From Tannerellaceae bacterium (GTDB lineage: Bacteria; Bacteroidota; Bacteroidia; Bacteroidales; Tannerellaceae), in contig JAIRZN010000184.1 in NCBI GenBank assembly GCA_031267205.1, positions 1-8,055 of the forward strand: 8,055 nucleotides of DNA, read 5' to 3'. How positions within the stretch are numbered: the stretch's first letter is position 1; each line of letters starts with the position of its first letter. Below the pieces are notes generated by a model. It made no database searches. It had not been told where the DNA came from and worked only from the letters and a program-made list of their open reading frames with translations. The position numbers and the translations under genes are program-made. This document shows positions 1 through 6,261 of this stretch, piece after piece.

Positions 1-85
1 TCCATACATTCAATAGTTTCGTTCCAGATCATGCTATACGGTGAGTGTTGATGTTATTTGCCACTATCGGATCATATTTACATCG

Positions 86-116
86 CAAATATACACGATA
101 AAGCCGTAATATCACA
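86..116 (-). promoter_or_regulatory. Candidate Bacteroidetes-type promoter reading leftward out of the window
   Basis: On the minus strand, TATATTTG (93 down to 86) matches the Bacteroidetes -7 consensus TAnnTTTG exactly. It is preceded, after a 19-nt spacer, by TGTG (116-113), one mismatch from the -33 element TTTG. The start site would lie near position 80, so any gene it serves begins beyond the left edge. Positions 1-134 otherwise contain no open frame or RNA gene that I can support. AT-rich DNA yields this motif by chance, so the call is tentative. Confidence 0.35.
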
Positions 117-134
117 CAGATGGATAAAAATGGG

Positions 135-175
135 CAGGGCAAACGCATTTAAAAATTGAGTAGTTTGTTTCCCCC
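135..175. repeat. Dispersed hairpin repeat, copy 1
   Basis: Positions 135-160 match 7498-7523 at 25 of 26 bases, in direct orientation; the shared core includes GCATTTAAAAATTGAG (145-160). Both copies are built as arm, 13-nt AT-rich loop (ATTTAAAAATTGA, identical in both), then opposite arm. In this copy the 3' arm (160-175) has diverged from copy 2, but as RNA 137-144 could still pair with 163-170 through five Watson-Crick pairs and three G-U pairs. The element lies about 120 bases beyond the stop of hslR. No transposase is nearby. A dispersed intergenic element is the simplest reading; its function is unknown. Confidence 0.7.
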
Positions 176-255
176 GAAGCGCACATTGCTTAGCCGGAAG
201 CGCACATTGCTTTCCCCGAAGCGCATATTGCTTAGCCGGAATCCTACATTGCAAG
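172..255. repeat. Tandem array of four 21-bp units
   Basis: Four consecutive 21-bp units occupy 172-192, 193-213, 214-234 and 235-255. The core is GAAGCGCACATTGCTT. Units 1 and 3 begin CCCC and differ at one base; units 2 and 4 begin GCCGG; unit 4 is the most diverged. The pattern suggests duplication of a 42-bp dimer. Units 1-3 each contain a small inverted repeat, AAGC and GCTT separated by 7 nt. Units are contiguous with no unique spacers, so this is not a CRISPR. The array sits between hairpin copy 1 and the 3' end of hslR. Role unknown; it could be a protein-binding array or a simple minisatellite. Confidence 0.85.
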
Positions 256-280
256 GAGTGACTGTTATTGTTTTGCCGTA

Positions 281-694
281 TTATTGTTCGGAATCGAAGT
301 CGAAATCGAAATCGAAGTCGTCCGTTCCGGTGAACTGTTCGAGTTCGCGGCGGTCTTTTTTGGTAGGGCGTCCGAGTCCCCTGGCGCGGTCTACGAAGCC
401 TGAGATCCGGTTCATTTCCAATATTTCGTACTGTTCGGGCGGGGTTATGTTTTCGAGGTAATCGGGAACGAGTTTGGCGCCTATGCGACGTTCGGTTAGT
501 TGGATTACCTTGAAGGAGAAAGTCATGGGCGGCTTGCGCACTTGTATGACGTCGCCTGTTTTGATCATTCTCGAAGGCTTAACATTGACGCCGGCGATCA
601 TCACCCTGTTTTTCTTGCATGCTTCTACGGCGATTGTCCGCGATTTGAATATGCGTGTCGCCCACATCCATTTGTCTATTCTTACTTCGTTCAT
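281..694 (-). CDS. hslR: S4-domain RNA-binding protein, Hsp15 (HslR) family
   Basis: This is a 137-residue cytoplasmic protein with an N-terminal S4 RNA-binding fold (about residues 4-65): RIDKWMWATRIFKSR, then KKNRVMIAGVNVKPS, then KTGDVIQVR. That arrangement is typical of Hsp15/HslR. In E. coli, Hsp15 binds 50S subunits carrying stalled nascent peptidyl-tRNA and helps recycle them; the same role here is inferred from family membership. A basic stretch (GLGRPTKKDRRE, about 106-117) is followed by an unusual C-terminal tail, DDFDFDFDFD (125-134), encoded by an imperfect GAAATC-type repeat at 291-320. The gene starts 3 nt after the pth stop, so it is very likely cotranscribed and perhaps translationally coupled. 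Pairing with peptidyl-tRNA hydrolase supports a role in ribosome rescue. No intrinsic terminator is obvious after the stop; the next structures are the 21-bp repeats. Confidence 0.9.
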   Translation of the reverse strand: MNEVRIDKWMWATRIFKSRTIAVEACKKNRVMIAGVNVKPSRMIKTGDVIQVRKPPMTFSFKVIQLTERRIGAKLVPDYLENITPPEQYEILEMNRISGFVDRARGLGRPTKKDRRELEQFTGTDDFDFDFDFDSEQ

Positions 695-697
695 TTT

Positions 698-1261
698 TCA
701 TTTATTATTATACTGGTTCATAGTGATATTTACGCCGGCGAGGCAGAAGCTCCTTATCATTTCGCATGCTGTTTTCAACTTGTCCGGCAGGGCGGCGAGT
801 TCCTCGTCGTCGAACTCTCCCAGCACGTAGTCGATTTGCTGGCCTGTGCGGAAGGCGCTGCCGACGCCGAAGCGCAGGCGTGCGTACATCTGCGTGCCCA
901 GGGTTTCTTCTATATTCCTCAGGCCGTTATGCCCGCCGTGACTGCCTTTGGGTTTTAGTCGCAAGACGCCGAACGGCAGCGCTATATCATCGACGACGAC
1001 AAGGAGGTTTTCGTCCGGTATCTTTTCCTTCTGAAGCCAGTATCTCACGGCGAGTCCGCTGAGGTTCATGTAAGTAGTAGGTTTGATCAGCAGTATGTCC
1101 TTTCCTTTAATCCTAAGCTCGGACAGGTCGCCGTAGCGTGCAGGGCGGAATTTTGCGTCGTTTTCCTCAGCAAATCTGTCCACGGTCCTGAATCCTATAT
1201 TATGCCTTGTTTTCAGGTATTCGGGGGGGAAGTTTCCTAACCCTGCGATTAAAAATTTCAT
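698..1261 (-). CDS. pth: Peptidyl-tRNA hydrolase
   Basis: This is a 187-residue cytosolic enzyme that cleaves the ester bond of peptidyl-tRNAs released from ribosomes, freeing tRNA. The length is normal for the bacterial Pth family (about 190). Family landmarks are present: GLGNFPPEY with Asn10, TRHNIGF with catalytic His20, TYMNLSG with Asn66, VDD with Asp91, and GSHGGHNGLR with Asn112. These correspond to Asn10, His20, Asn68, Asp93 and Asn114 of E. coli Pth. The chosen ATG (1261-1259) gives the standard MKFLIAGLGN start. It lies 75 nt downstream of the rplY stop, with a hairpin in the gap, and 3 nt upstream of hslR. All catalytic residues are intact, so the enzyme should be active. Confidence 0.97.
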   Translation of the reverse strand: MKFLIAGLGNFPPEYLKTRHNIGFRTVDRFAEENDAKFRPARYGDLSELRIKGKDILLIKPTTYMNLSGLAVRYWLQKEKIPDENLLVVVDDIALPFGVLRLKPKGSHGGHNGLRNIEETLGTQMYARLRFGVGSAFRTGQQIDYVLGEFDDEELAALPDKLKTACEMIRSFCLAGVNITMNQYNNK

Positions 1262-1270
1262 TTTTCACTT

Positions 1271-1311
1271 AAATAATAAAGGGAAGAACATTCGCGGAAC
1301 GCCCTTCCCTT
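1271..1311 (-). terminator. Terminator-like or attenuator hairpin between rplY and pth
   Basis: Read on the minus strand, AAGGGAAG (1311-1304) and CTTCCCTT (1286-1279) form a perfect 8-bp stem. The 17-nt loop contains a smaller possible TTC/GAA stem. The stem is followed by TATTATTT, a fairly T-rich run, shortly before the pth ATG. This resembles a weak intrinsic terminator acting on transcripts leaving rplY. It may lower pth-hslR expression relative to the ribosomal protein gene rather than fully stop it, since I see no strong promoter in the rest of the gap. Confidence 0.6.
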
Positions 1312-1336
1312 GGTTGTTTATCTGGGATAAATATTT

Positions 1337-1996
1337 TTACTTGCCTGAAGTTGCCGCTGCTCCACGTGCTGCGCGTGTCAGCTTGACGGCGCATATGACT
1401 GCATTTTTGGAATTGACCAATTCTATGTTGTCAAAATGTAGCGAGCCTACCTGTATGGTTTTCCCTAGTCCTAAGTTAGTTATATCTACGTCTAATTTTT
1501 CGGGTATATCCTTGTAGAGGGCCTTAACTTTCAGCTTACGCATTTCCAGGCTCAGCTTACCGCCTGCCTTCACTCCTTCCGAGTGTCCGGTGAGGGCTAC
1601 GGGCACTTCTATAACGATCGGTTTGTCTTCTTGTACTTCGATGAAGTCGATATGCAGTATTTCGTCCGTTACGGGTTGTGTTTGTATTGCTTTCAGCATG
1701 GCTTTGACTTCCTTGCTTCCCTTCAGGGTCAGGTCTACGAGGAAGACTTCCGGCGTGTAGATGAGGTTGCGCACGGCGTCTTTGGTAACGACGAAGTTGG
1801 TAACGACGATGCATTTATTTTCCCCTGCATCCACGATGTTTTCACCGGCTTTCAGTTCACTGCCGTATGGTAAGGCTACGGGGGCGTTTCCATACAGTAT
1901 GGCGGGTATGCCGTTTTCTTTACGAATGGCCCTTGCGGCCTTTTTCCCGATGGCGTCAGCCTGCCTCGGAGTTCCTTCTAACTTGAAAAATTTCAT
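1337..1996 (-). CDS. rplY: 50S ribosomal protein L25 / general stress protein Ctc
   Basis: This is a 219-residue two-domain L25 (TL5/Ctc type) that binds 5S rRNA in the large ribosomal subunit. The N-terminal L25 domain starts MKFFKLEGTPR and includes KKAARAIRKENGIPAILYG (about 18-36), VRNLIYTPEVFLVDL (75-89) and ILHIDFIEV (113-121). The C-terminal beta-rich domain (about 125-205) contains EGVKAGGKLSLEMRKLKVKA and LGLGKTIQVGSL, typical of Bacteroidetes. The tail after about 205 is Ala/Arg/Gly-rich. I chose the ATG at 1996; the open frame continues upstream to 2197, but that 67-residue extension is unlike L25 and would cover the promoter. Residues about 39-64 look like an insertion relative to the usual step from ILYG straight to the beta strand before the RNLIYTP motif. 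The gene heads the pth-hslR cluster and diverges from cinA. Confidence 0.95.
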   Translation of the reverse strand: MKFFKLEGTPRQADAIGKKAARAIRKENGIPAILYGNAPVALPYGSELKAGENIVDAGENKCIVVTNFVVTKDAVRNLIYTPEVFLVDLTLKGSKEVKAMLKAIQTQPVTDEILHIDFIEVQEDKPIVIEVPVALTGHSEGVKAGGKLSLEMRKLKVKALYKDIPEKLDVDITNLGLGKTIQVGSLHFDNIELVNSKNAVICAVKLTRAARGAAATSGK

Positions 1997-2025
1997 TTCC
2001 TTTTTAAATTTGTTTGTGTTACTCA

Positions 2026-2046
2026 AAATTAGTTGCTTCCTAATTT
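2026..2046 (-). promoter_or_regulatory. Small hairpin in the rplY leader
   Basis: AAATTAG and CTAATTT (2026-2032 and 2040-2046) form a perfect 7-bp inverted repeat with a 7-nt loop. It lies about 30 nt upstream of the rplY ATG, inside the predicted leader of roughly 80 nt. It could influence translation initiation or serve in feedback control. The stem is AT-rich, so it would be only moderately stable. Confidence 0.35.
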
Positions 2047-2080
2047 CCCATACACTATGTCCGGGCTTAAAAAAGCGTCG

Positions 2081-2111
2081 CAAAGTTATATCTTTATATT
2101 TAATATGCAAG
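2081..2111 (-). promoter_or_regulatory. rplY promoter (Bacteroidetes -33/-7 type)
   Basis: On the minus strand, TAACTTTG (2088-2081) matches TAnnTTTG exactly. CTTG (2111-2108) lies 19 nt upstream, at the canonical spacing for a TTTG -33 element and with one mismatch. The predicted start near 2075 gives a leader of about 80 nt before the rplY ATG. Placement in the divergent rplY-cinA intergenic region supports the call. Confidence 0.65.
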
Positions 2112-2183
2112 GCGTTGCCGTATGTTTCGACGGGGTGTCCGAAAAACCTCAGCCTGTGGCGGACAACAATCGCGGTATAATCA

Positions 2184-2191
2184 TACCTTTG
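2184..2191 (+). promoter_or_regulatory. Candidate cinA promoter -7 box
   Basis: TACCTTTG matches TAnnTTTG exactly and lies about 30 nt before the cinA ATG. I see no clear TTTG at 19-21 nt upstream (the nearest similar sequence is TGTG at 2155-2158, too far), so the -33 element is weak or absent. Its position, back to back with the rplY promoter, makes it plausible. Confidence 0.45.
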
Positions 2192-2221
2192 CGACAAACG
2201 ATAAAGAATAAATCAACGGGT

Positions 2222-3511
2222 ATGAATGTAGAGATTATAACTATTGGGGACGAGCTGCTTATAGGGCAGGTTGTGGATACTAATTCGGCATGGATGGGGG
2301 AAGAGTTGGAGAAGGAAAACTTCCGCATCGTATGGAAAACGACGGTGGGCGATGACGAAGCGGATATACTGGAGGCCGTCGACCGGGCGATGGGAAGGGC
2401 TCGCATCGTGCTTCTAACCGGCGGCCTGGGGCCTACGAAGGATGATATTACGCGCAGCGCCTTGTGCAAATATTTCGGCGCTAAACTGCGCTTCAGCGAA
2501 GAGGTTTATGAGAATATACTGCAAATCTTCGGTCGTTCGGGACGCGAGGTCAACAGCCTCACGCGGGATCAGGCTATGACGCCCGACGTGTGCACGGTGA
2601 TTCCGAATCTTGCCGGGACGGCGCCCTGCATGTGGTTCGAGCGCAACGGCGGGGCGCTTATATCCATGCCCGGCGTTCCTTACGAGATGAAGTGGTTGAT
2701 GACGAACGAGGTTATTCCGCGACTGAAGCGCGCGTTCCGTCCCGACGTCTTCATACGTCACCGTACGCTGTGGGTGAGCGGGTATAGCGAGTCGGCGCTG
2801 GCGATGGCTCTGGAAGAGTTTGAAGGGGAGATGCCTGCGTTCATGAAATTAGCCTATTTGCCGCAGGCGGGATTGGTAAGGCTCCGCCTGTCGGCCTATT
2901 CAGGCGGCGAAGAGGAATCGAGCAAGGCGGTCGCCTTCCAGGAAAGCAAGCTTTGCGCCTTACTCGCGGGCCATGTCCTGTCCGAAGATGATAAGTCGCC
3001 GGAAGTGATGCTCGGCGAGGTTTTGCTCTCGAAGGGCCTCACGCTTGGCGTCGCCGAGAGTTGCACCGGCGGGCGCATAGCTTCGCTGATAACCTCCGTA
3101 GCCGGTTGTTCGCGTTACTTCAAAGGCGGCATAGTGTCGTATGACAACAATGTCAAGCGTAAGCTGTTGTGTGTGTCCGAGCGCGACTTGTCGACGCAGG
3201 GAGCCGTCAGCCGCACTGTGGTCGAGCAGATGGCTCTCGGCGCAGTAAGCGTCTTAGGTTGCGACTGCGCAGTTGCGACGTCGGGGATCGCAGGGCCCGA
3301 CGGCGGTTCTCCCGACAAACCTGTGGGGACGGTATGGATAGCCGCCACTGTGGAAGACAGGATAGTGTCGGAATGTTATCAATTGGGAGTGATGCGCGAA
3401 TCCAATATTATTCGTGCGTCGAATATGGCTTTGTTGATGCTGCTCGGATTGATTAACGGGGGAGGACTGGGGTTTAATAATCGTCAAGCTCTACTTTCAT
3501 GCCGGGGATAG
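2222..3511 (+). CDS. cinA: CinA family NMN amidohydrolase / nucleotide pyrophosphatase
   Basis: This is a 429-residue two-domain CinA protein. The N-terminal domain (about 1-170, MoaB/MogA-like, COG1058) has the start MNVEIITIGDELLIGQVVDT, then LLTGGLGPTKDDIT (64-77) and ISMPGVPYEMKWL (147-159). The C-terminal PncC-type domain (about 262-412) has GVAESCTGGRIAS (276-288) with the expected catalytic Ser280, GGIVSYDN (302-309), and TSGIAGPDGGSPDKPVGTVWIA (353-374). In this family the C-terminal domain deamidates nicotinamide mononucleotide and the N-terminal domain acts as an ADP-ribose pyrophosphatase; a role in pyridine nucleotide recycling is inferred. The frame is open back to 2033, but the first family-like residues begin at the ATG at 2222. 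The last roughly 18 residues (GGGLGFNNRQALLSCRG) look non-conserved and overlap the convergent gene by 38 bp. Confidence 0.93.
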   Translation: MNVEIITIGDELLIGQVVDTNSAWMGEELEKENFRIVWKTTVGDDEADILEAVDRAMGRARIVLLTGGLGPTKDDITRSALCKYFGAKLRFSEEVYENILQIFGRSGREVNSLTRDQAMTPDVCTVIPNLAGTAPCMWFERNGGALISMPGVPYEMKWLMTNEVIPRLKRAFRPDVFIRHRTLWVSGYSESALAMALEEFEGEMPAFMKLAYLPQAGLVRLRLSAYSGGEEESSKAVAFQESKLCALLAGHVLSEDDKSPEVMLGEVLLSKGLTLGVAESCTGGRIASLITSVAGCSRYFKGGIVSYDNNVKRKLLCVSERDLSTQGAVSRTVVEQMALGAVSVLGCDCAVATSGIAGPDGGSPDKPVGTVWIAATVEDRIVSECYQLGVMRESNIIRASNMALLMLLGLINGGGLGFNNRQALLSCRG

Positions 3512-3983
3512 GCTGCCGTGTCATGATCTTTTTGCTGTCCTGGTCGAACTCATATATTTCTTTAAGGACGATACTGTCGCCGGCGAAGGCGTAACGTGCG
3601 AAGTATTCCCTTTTGCTGTCGGACCTCCTGTCGTATATGGGTATGTAACTGAATGAATCGTCGGTGTCACGGTCGAATATAAGTTCGTCTACAATCGTTC
3701 GTTCCTCCAATCCCCCTTTCGACTCTACGAGGAAGACGTATATATGTTGGGCGTCAAACTGTGTTGCAGACGTAGAGAAGGCCTCAAGCAGATAAGACTT
3801 GCCGACGATTACCGAGAAGAAGTGGTACATACCGAGGTCTTCGGCCACGGTATATTTTGTCCCGATCATAGAGGAATTTTCCAACGGCGGTTGTTCGGAT
3901 TTCCTATCTTGTGCGCATAGCGTAGTCGTAGATAGCGGCATCGCGATAAACAGGGACAAACAGAAGACATCAAATGCTTTCAT
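3474..3983 (-). CDS. Exported protein of unknown function
   Basis: This is a 169-residue protein that I do not recognise. The N-terminus looks like a Sec signal peptide: Lys2, a hydrophobic stretch (about 5-17), then TTTLCAQD with likely cleavage after Ala24. Cys23 lacks a lipobox context, so it is probably not a lipoprotein. The mature part is polar and acidic, with probable beta strands such as YHFFSVIVGKSYLLEAF (53-69), HIYVFLVESKGG (80-91), YFARYAFAGDSIVLKEIYEFD (127-147) and an end in DDY. No catalytic motif is evident. The length and the steady alternation of strands suggest a small beta-rich periplasmic or surface protein, but this is inference. It lies 45 nt downstream of iorB on the same strand and overlaps the 3' end of cinA. 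A reliable promoter is not visible in the 45-nt gap, so cotranscription with iorAB is possible. Confidence 0.75.
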   Translation of the reverse strand: MKAFDVFCLSLFIAMPLSTTTLCAQDRKSEQPPLENSSMIGTKYTVAEDLGMYHFFSVIVGKSYLLEAFSTSATQFDAQHIYVFLVESKGGLEERTIVDELIFDRDTDDSFSYIPIYDRRSDSKREYFARYAFAGDSIVLKEIYEFDQDSKKIMTRQPIPGMKVELDDY

Positions 3984-4028
3984 ACGGATAAAATTTTGAA
4001 TTGCAGTTATGGGAATATGTATAAGATG

Positions 4029-4613
4029 TTATGTCATTATCTGCATTGTAGCGTCGAAGCCGGCGCGCAGGGCTTTCAGGTTCAGGGCCACTACGTCTTC
4101 GCCTTTGCGGCGGAATACACGGCGCACGCCTTCTTCAATCTTCCCGTATTCGATGCAAATAAACCGTGCGGCCGCACCGAGTATAACCATGTTGGCCACG
4201 CGCGCAGTACCGGCTTCCTTGGCGATTTCTTCCGCGTCGAGCGCTATCATATGCGGAAGCTTATCCAGTTCGGCATTGATATTTTCCATTCCGGGATAGT
4301 TGGGTATGTTGAGGTAAGGCTGCGAATTGGTCACCACCCATCCTTCGCGTTTCAGCCATGGCAGGTAGCGCAGGCTTTCCATAGGTTCGAGCGATATAAT
4401 AAGGTCGGCCTGCCCCAGCGGTATCAAGTCCGAAGCTACCGGCCGGCGCGAAAGGCGCAGGTTGGACTGCACATCGCCTCCACGCTGGCTCATGCCGTGA
4501 ACTTCGGATTGTTTCATGCAGAGGCCTTCCTCCAGGGCTGCTTCCCCTATGACTGCGGCTATTGAGAGTATACCTTGCCCTCCTACGCCTGAGAGTATAA
4601 TGTCTGTTTTCAT
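4029..4613 (-). CDS. iorB: Indolepyruvate oxidoreductase beta subunit
   Basis: This is a 194-residue subunit of the thiamine-dependent indolepyruvate:ferredoxin oxidoreductase, from the pyruvate-ferredoxin oxidoreductase gamma-type family. It begins MKTDIILSGVGGQGILSIA, with the glycine-rich GVGGQG at 9-14, followed by SEVHGMSQRGGDVQSNLRL (36-54), which includes the MSQRGG signature (41-46). LIPLGQADLIISLEP and GAAARF follow as expected for the family. It pairs with IorA to convert aryl-pyruvates from Trp, Phe and Tyr into aryl-acetyl-CoA with reduction of ferredoxin. An upstream ATG at 4625 overlaps the iorA stop as ATGA and would add MKQS. I prefer 4613 because family members usually start at the MKxDIILSGVGGQG position, but translational coupling from 4625 is quite possible. 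The frame extends further upstream only as a shadow inside iorA. Confidence 0.93.
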   Translation of the reverse strand: MKTDIILSGVGGQGILSIAAVIGEAALEEGLCMKQSEVHGMSQRGGDVQSNLRLSRRPVASDLIPLGQADLIISLEPMESLRYLPWLKREGWVVTNSQPYLNIPNYPGMENINAELDKLPHMIALDAEEIAKEAGTARVANMVILGAAARFICIEYGKIEEGVRRVFRRKGEDVVALNLKALRAGFDATMQIMT

Positions 4614-4621
4614 GCTTTGTT

Positions 4622-6217
4622 TCATTTCTTTGTCGAATGTTTCCTTTTTAGCGTCTGTATACATTCGCGGCGGGGTATCAATACCGATACGCCGCGGTAT
4701 TCTATCTCCTGGCGTATGACGCGCTTCATGTCTTCGTAGTTCTTTTTCAGGGGGATCATGACGTGGAGATGTTCCGGTTCTACGCCTAATCCGAGGCATA
4801 TAGCTTCGAGCCGTCCTGTTCCGGCAGAGTCCTGTCCGCCGGTCATAGCGGTTGTCTCGTTGTCGGAGATGATTATGGTGACCGGCGTCTTTTCGTTGAC
4901 GCAATCAAGCAGCCCTGTCATACCGGAATGCGTAAAAGTAGAATCGCCAATGACGCAGATAGAGGGGAAGAGGCCGGCGTCGGCGGCTCCCTTGGCCATT
5001 GTTATGGAAGCCCCCATGTCGATGCACGAATCTATTGCGTGGAAAGGCGGCATTGCTCCGAGCGTATAGCATCCTATGTCGCTGAAGACTTTGGCTCCTT
5101 CGTAGGAGCCGGCCACCTCGTTCAAGGCGTCGTATACATCCCTGTGCCCGCATCCCGTACACAGGGCGGGCGGACGTGGCGTTACTATCTGAGGGACGGC
5201 GTAACAGGCGGCGTTTTCTTTTCCTAATGCTTTGGCGACTATGTCGGGCGTCAGTTCGCCGTCGCGCGGCAATGTCCCGTCGAGCCGTCCGTGCACTACC
5301 GGGCCTGTGCCGAGGAAGCCCTTCAACTGTTCTTCCACGACGGGGAATCCTTCTTCTACAACAAGTATCTCGCTGCACATGGAGGCAAATTGTTCCACCT
5401 GTTTGCGCGGCAAGGGGTATTGACATATTTTCAACACAGGGTGTTCGAATCCCGAAGGATAGTTTTCCGACACGTAGTTAAAGGCGATGCCGGTAGCGAT
5501 AATACCGAGGCCTTTGTCCTGTGCGTCGAAGAAGGCGTTGTAGGGAGACGTTTCGGATTCGGCGGTAAAGGCGTCCTGCGCTTTCAGCAAGGCCCTGAAC
5601 CTGCGCCTTGCGTTTGCGGGCAGGAGGATGAACCGTTGCCTGCCGTCGGCGGGGAAGCTCAGCGGGCGTTGCATCTTAAGCGGACGAGCCTCTACTCCGG
5701 CCCGCGAGTGCGCCATACGTGTAGTGATGCGCAACAGCAAGGGGTATCCGAGCTTTTCCGACAGGTCGAAGCCGTCGTATACCATATCATAAGCCTCCTG
5801 CTGGTTGGAGGGTTCGAGCATGGGAATCATTGCAAAGTTGCCGAACATGCGGTTGTCCTGTTCATTCTGCGAAGAGTGCATCGAAGGGTCGTCGGCGGTA
5901 ACGATAATCAGTCCGCCGTTTATACCGCTCATTGCAGCGTTCATAAAGCAGTCGGCCGCGACGTTCAGCCCGACGTGCTTCATGCAGCATAAGGCCCGTT
6001 TGCCTGCATAACTCATACCCAGGGCCGCTTCGAGGGCCGTCTTTTCATTCACGCTCCAGCGGCTGTGTACGCCCCTGCCGTTAGCTACGGTCGAGGCCTG
6101 TATGTACTCTGTTATTTCCGTCGACGGAGTGCCCGGATAGGCGTAAACTCCGGACAGTCCGGCGTCGATGGCTGCCTGTGCTATCGCTTCATCCCCTAAG
6201 AATAGATATTTTCCCAT
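4622..6217 (-). CDS. iorA: Indolepyruvate oxidoreductase alpha subunit, thiamine-dependent
   Basis: This is a 531-residue catalytic subunit that binds thiamine diphosphate and decarboxylates indolepyruvate and related 2-oxo acids to acyl-CoA. The N-terminal domain has LGDEAIAQAAIDAG (7-20), YAYPGTPSTEITEY (25-38), NEKTALEAALG (57-67) with the likely cofactor-activating Glu58, and VTADDPSMHSSQNEQD (106-121). The thiamine-binding domain has PPALCTGCGHRD (349-360), SDIGCYTLG (379-387), GDSTFTHSG (424-432) and SDNETTAMTGGQD (451-463). Longer IorA proteins (over 600 residues, e.g. archaeal) end in a ferredoxin-like domain with two 4Fe-4S cysteine motifs. Here the protein stops soon after RREC (516-519) and has no such domain, so the electron path must involve another protein. 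The short form appears usual in Bacteroidales as far as I recall. iorB follows 8 nt after the stop, or overlaps it by 4 bp with the alternative start. Confidence 0.95.
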   Translation of the reverse strand: MGKYLFLGDEAIAQAAIDAGLSGVYAYPGTPSTEITEYIQASTVANGRGVHSRWSVNEKTALEAALGMSYAGKRALCCMKHVGLNVAADCFMNAAMSGINGGLIIVTADDPSMHSSQNEQDNRMFGNFAMIPMLEPSNQQEAYDMVYDGFDLSEKLGYPLLLRITTRMAHSRAGVEARPLKMQRPLSFPADGRQRFILLPANARRRFRALLKAQDAFTAESETSPYNAFFDAQDKGLGIIATGIAFNYVSENYPSGFEHPVLKICQYPLPRKQVEQFASMCSEILVVEEGFPVVEEQLKGFLGTGPVVHGRLDGTLPRDGELTPDIVAKALGKENAACYAVPQIVTPRPPALCTGCGHRDVYDALNEVAGSYEGAKVFSDIGCYTLGAMPPFHAIDSCIDMGASITMAKGAADAGLFPSICVIGDSTFTHSGMTGLLDCVNEKTPVTIIISDNETTAMTGGQDSAGTGRLEAICLGLGVEPEHLHVMIPLKKNYEDMKRVIRQEIEYRGVSVLIPRRECIQTLKRKHSTKK

Positions 6218-6223
6218 GTATGT

Positions 6224-6261
6224 AAACCTATATACTTGTATTTGACGTCAAAGATAGGTTT
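6224..6261. repeat. 8-bp inverted repeat around the iorA promoter region
   Basis: AAACCTAT (6224-6231) and ATAGGTTT (6254-6261) are perfect reverse complements 22 nt apart. The pair brackets the iorA transcription start region and overlaps its -7 box. After the right arm, the plus strand continues with a T run, so as RNA it would resemble a terminator only for plus-strand transcripts. On the minus strand it is not followed by T's, so it is a poor mltG terminator. It could be an operator half-site pair or chance. Confidence 0.4.
6241..6252. promoter_or_regulatory. Perfect 12-bp palindrome, candidate operator of iorAB
   Basis: TTTGACGTCAAA is a perfect palindrome. It shares four bases with the -7 box of the predicted iorA promoter and covers the expected transcription start. 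A dimeric regulator bound here would block initiation. I cannot assign it to a known regulator family from sequence alone. Confidence 0.5.

Noticed and set aside
172..255. CRISPR array
   Set aside because: The units are contiguous with no unique spacers and no cas genes are nearby.
156..461. Plus-strand open frame encoding a seven-residue repeat
   Set aside because: The repeat arises because the 21-bp units are a multiple of three; the rest of the frame is antisense to hslR and shows no protein-like character.
1997..2197. 67-residue N-terminal extension of L25
   Set aside because: It has no similarity to L25, covers the promoter and leader hairpin, and the family start is at 1996.
2033..2221. 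N-terminal extension of CinA
   Set aside because: The family begins at MNVEIITIGDE; the extension crosses both divergent promoters.
3996..4565. Plus-strand 189-residue open frame opposite iorB
   Set aside because: It is an antisense shadow of iorB.
4626..4904. Long N-terminal extension of IorB
   Set aside because: It is a shadow of the iorA coding frame with Arg/His-rich nonsense composition.
5291..5992. Plus-strand 233-residue open frame opposite iorA
   Set aside because: It is an antisense shadow of a strongly conserved gene, with no recognisable motifs.
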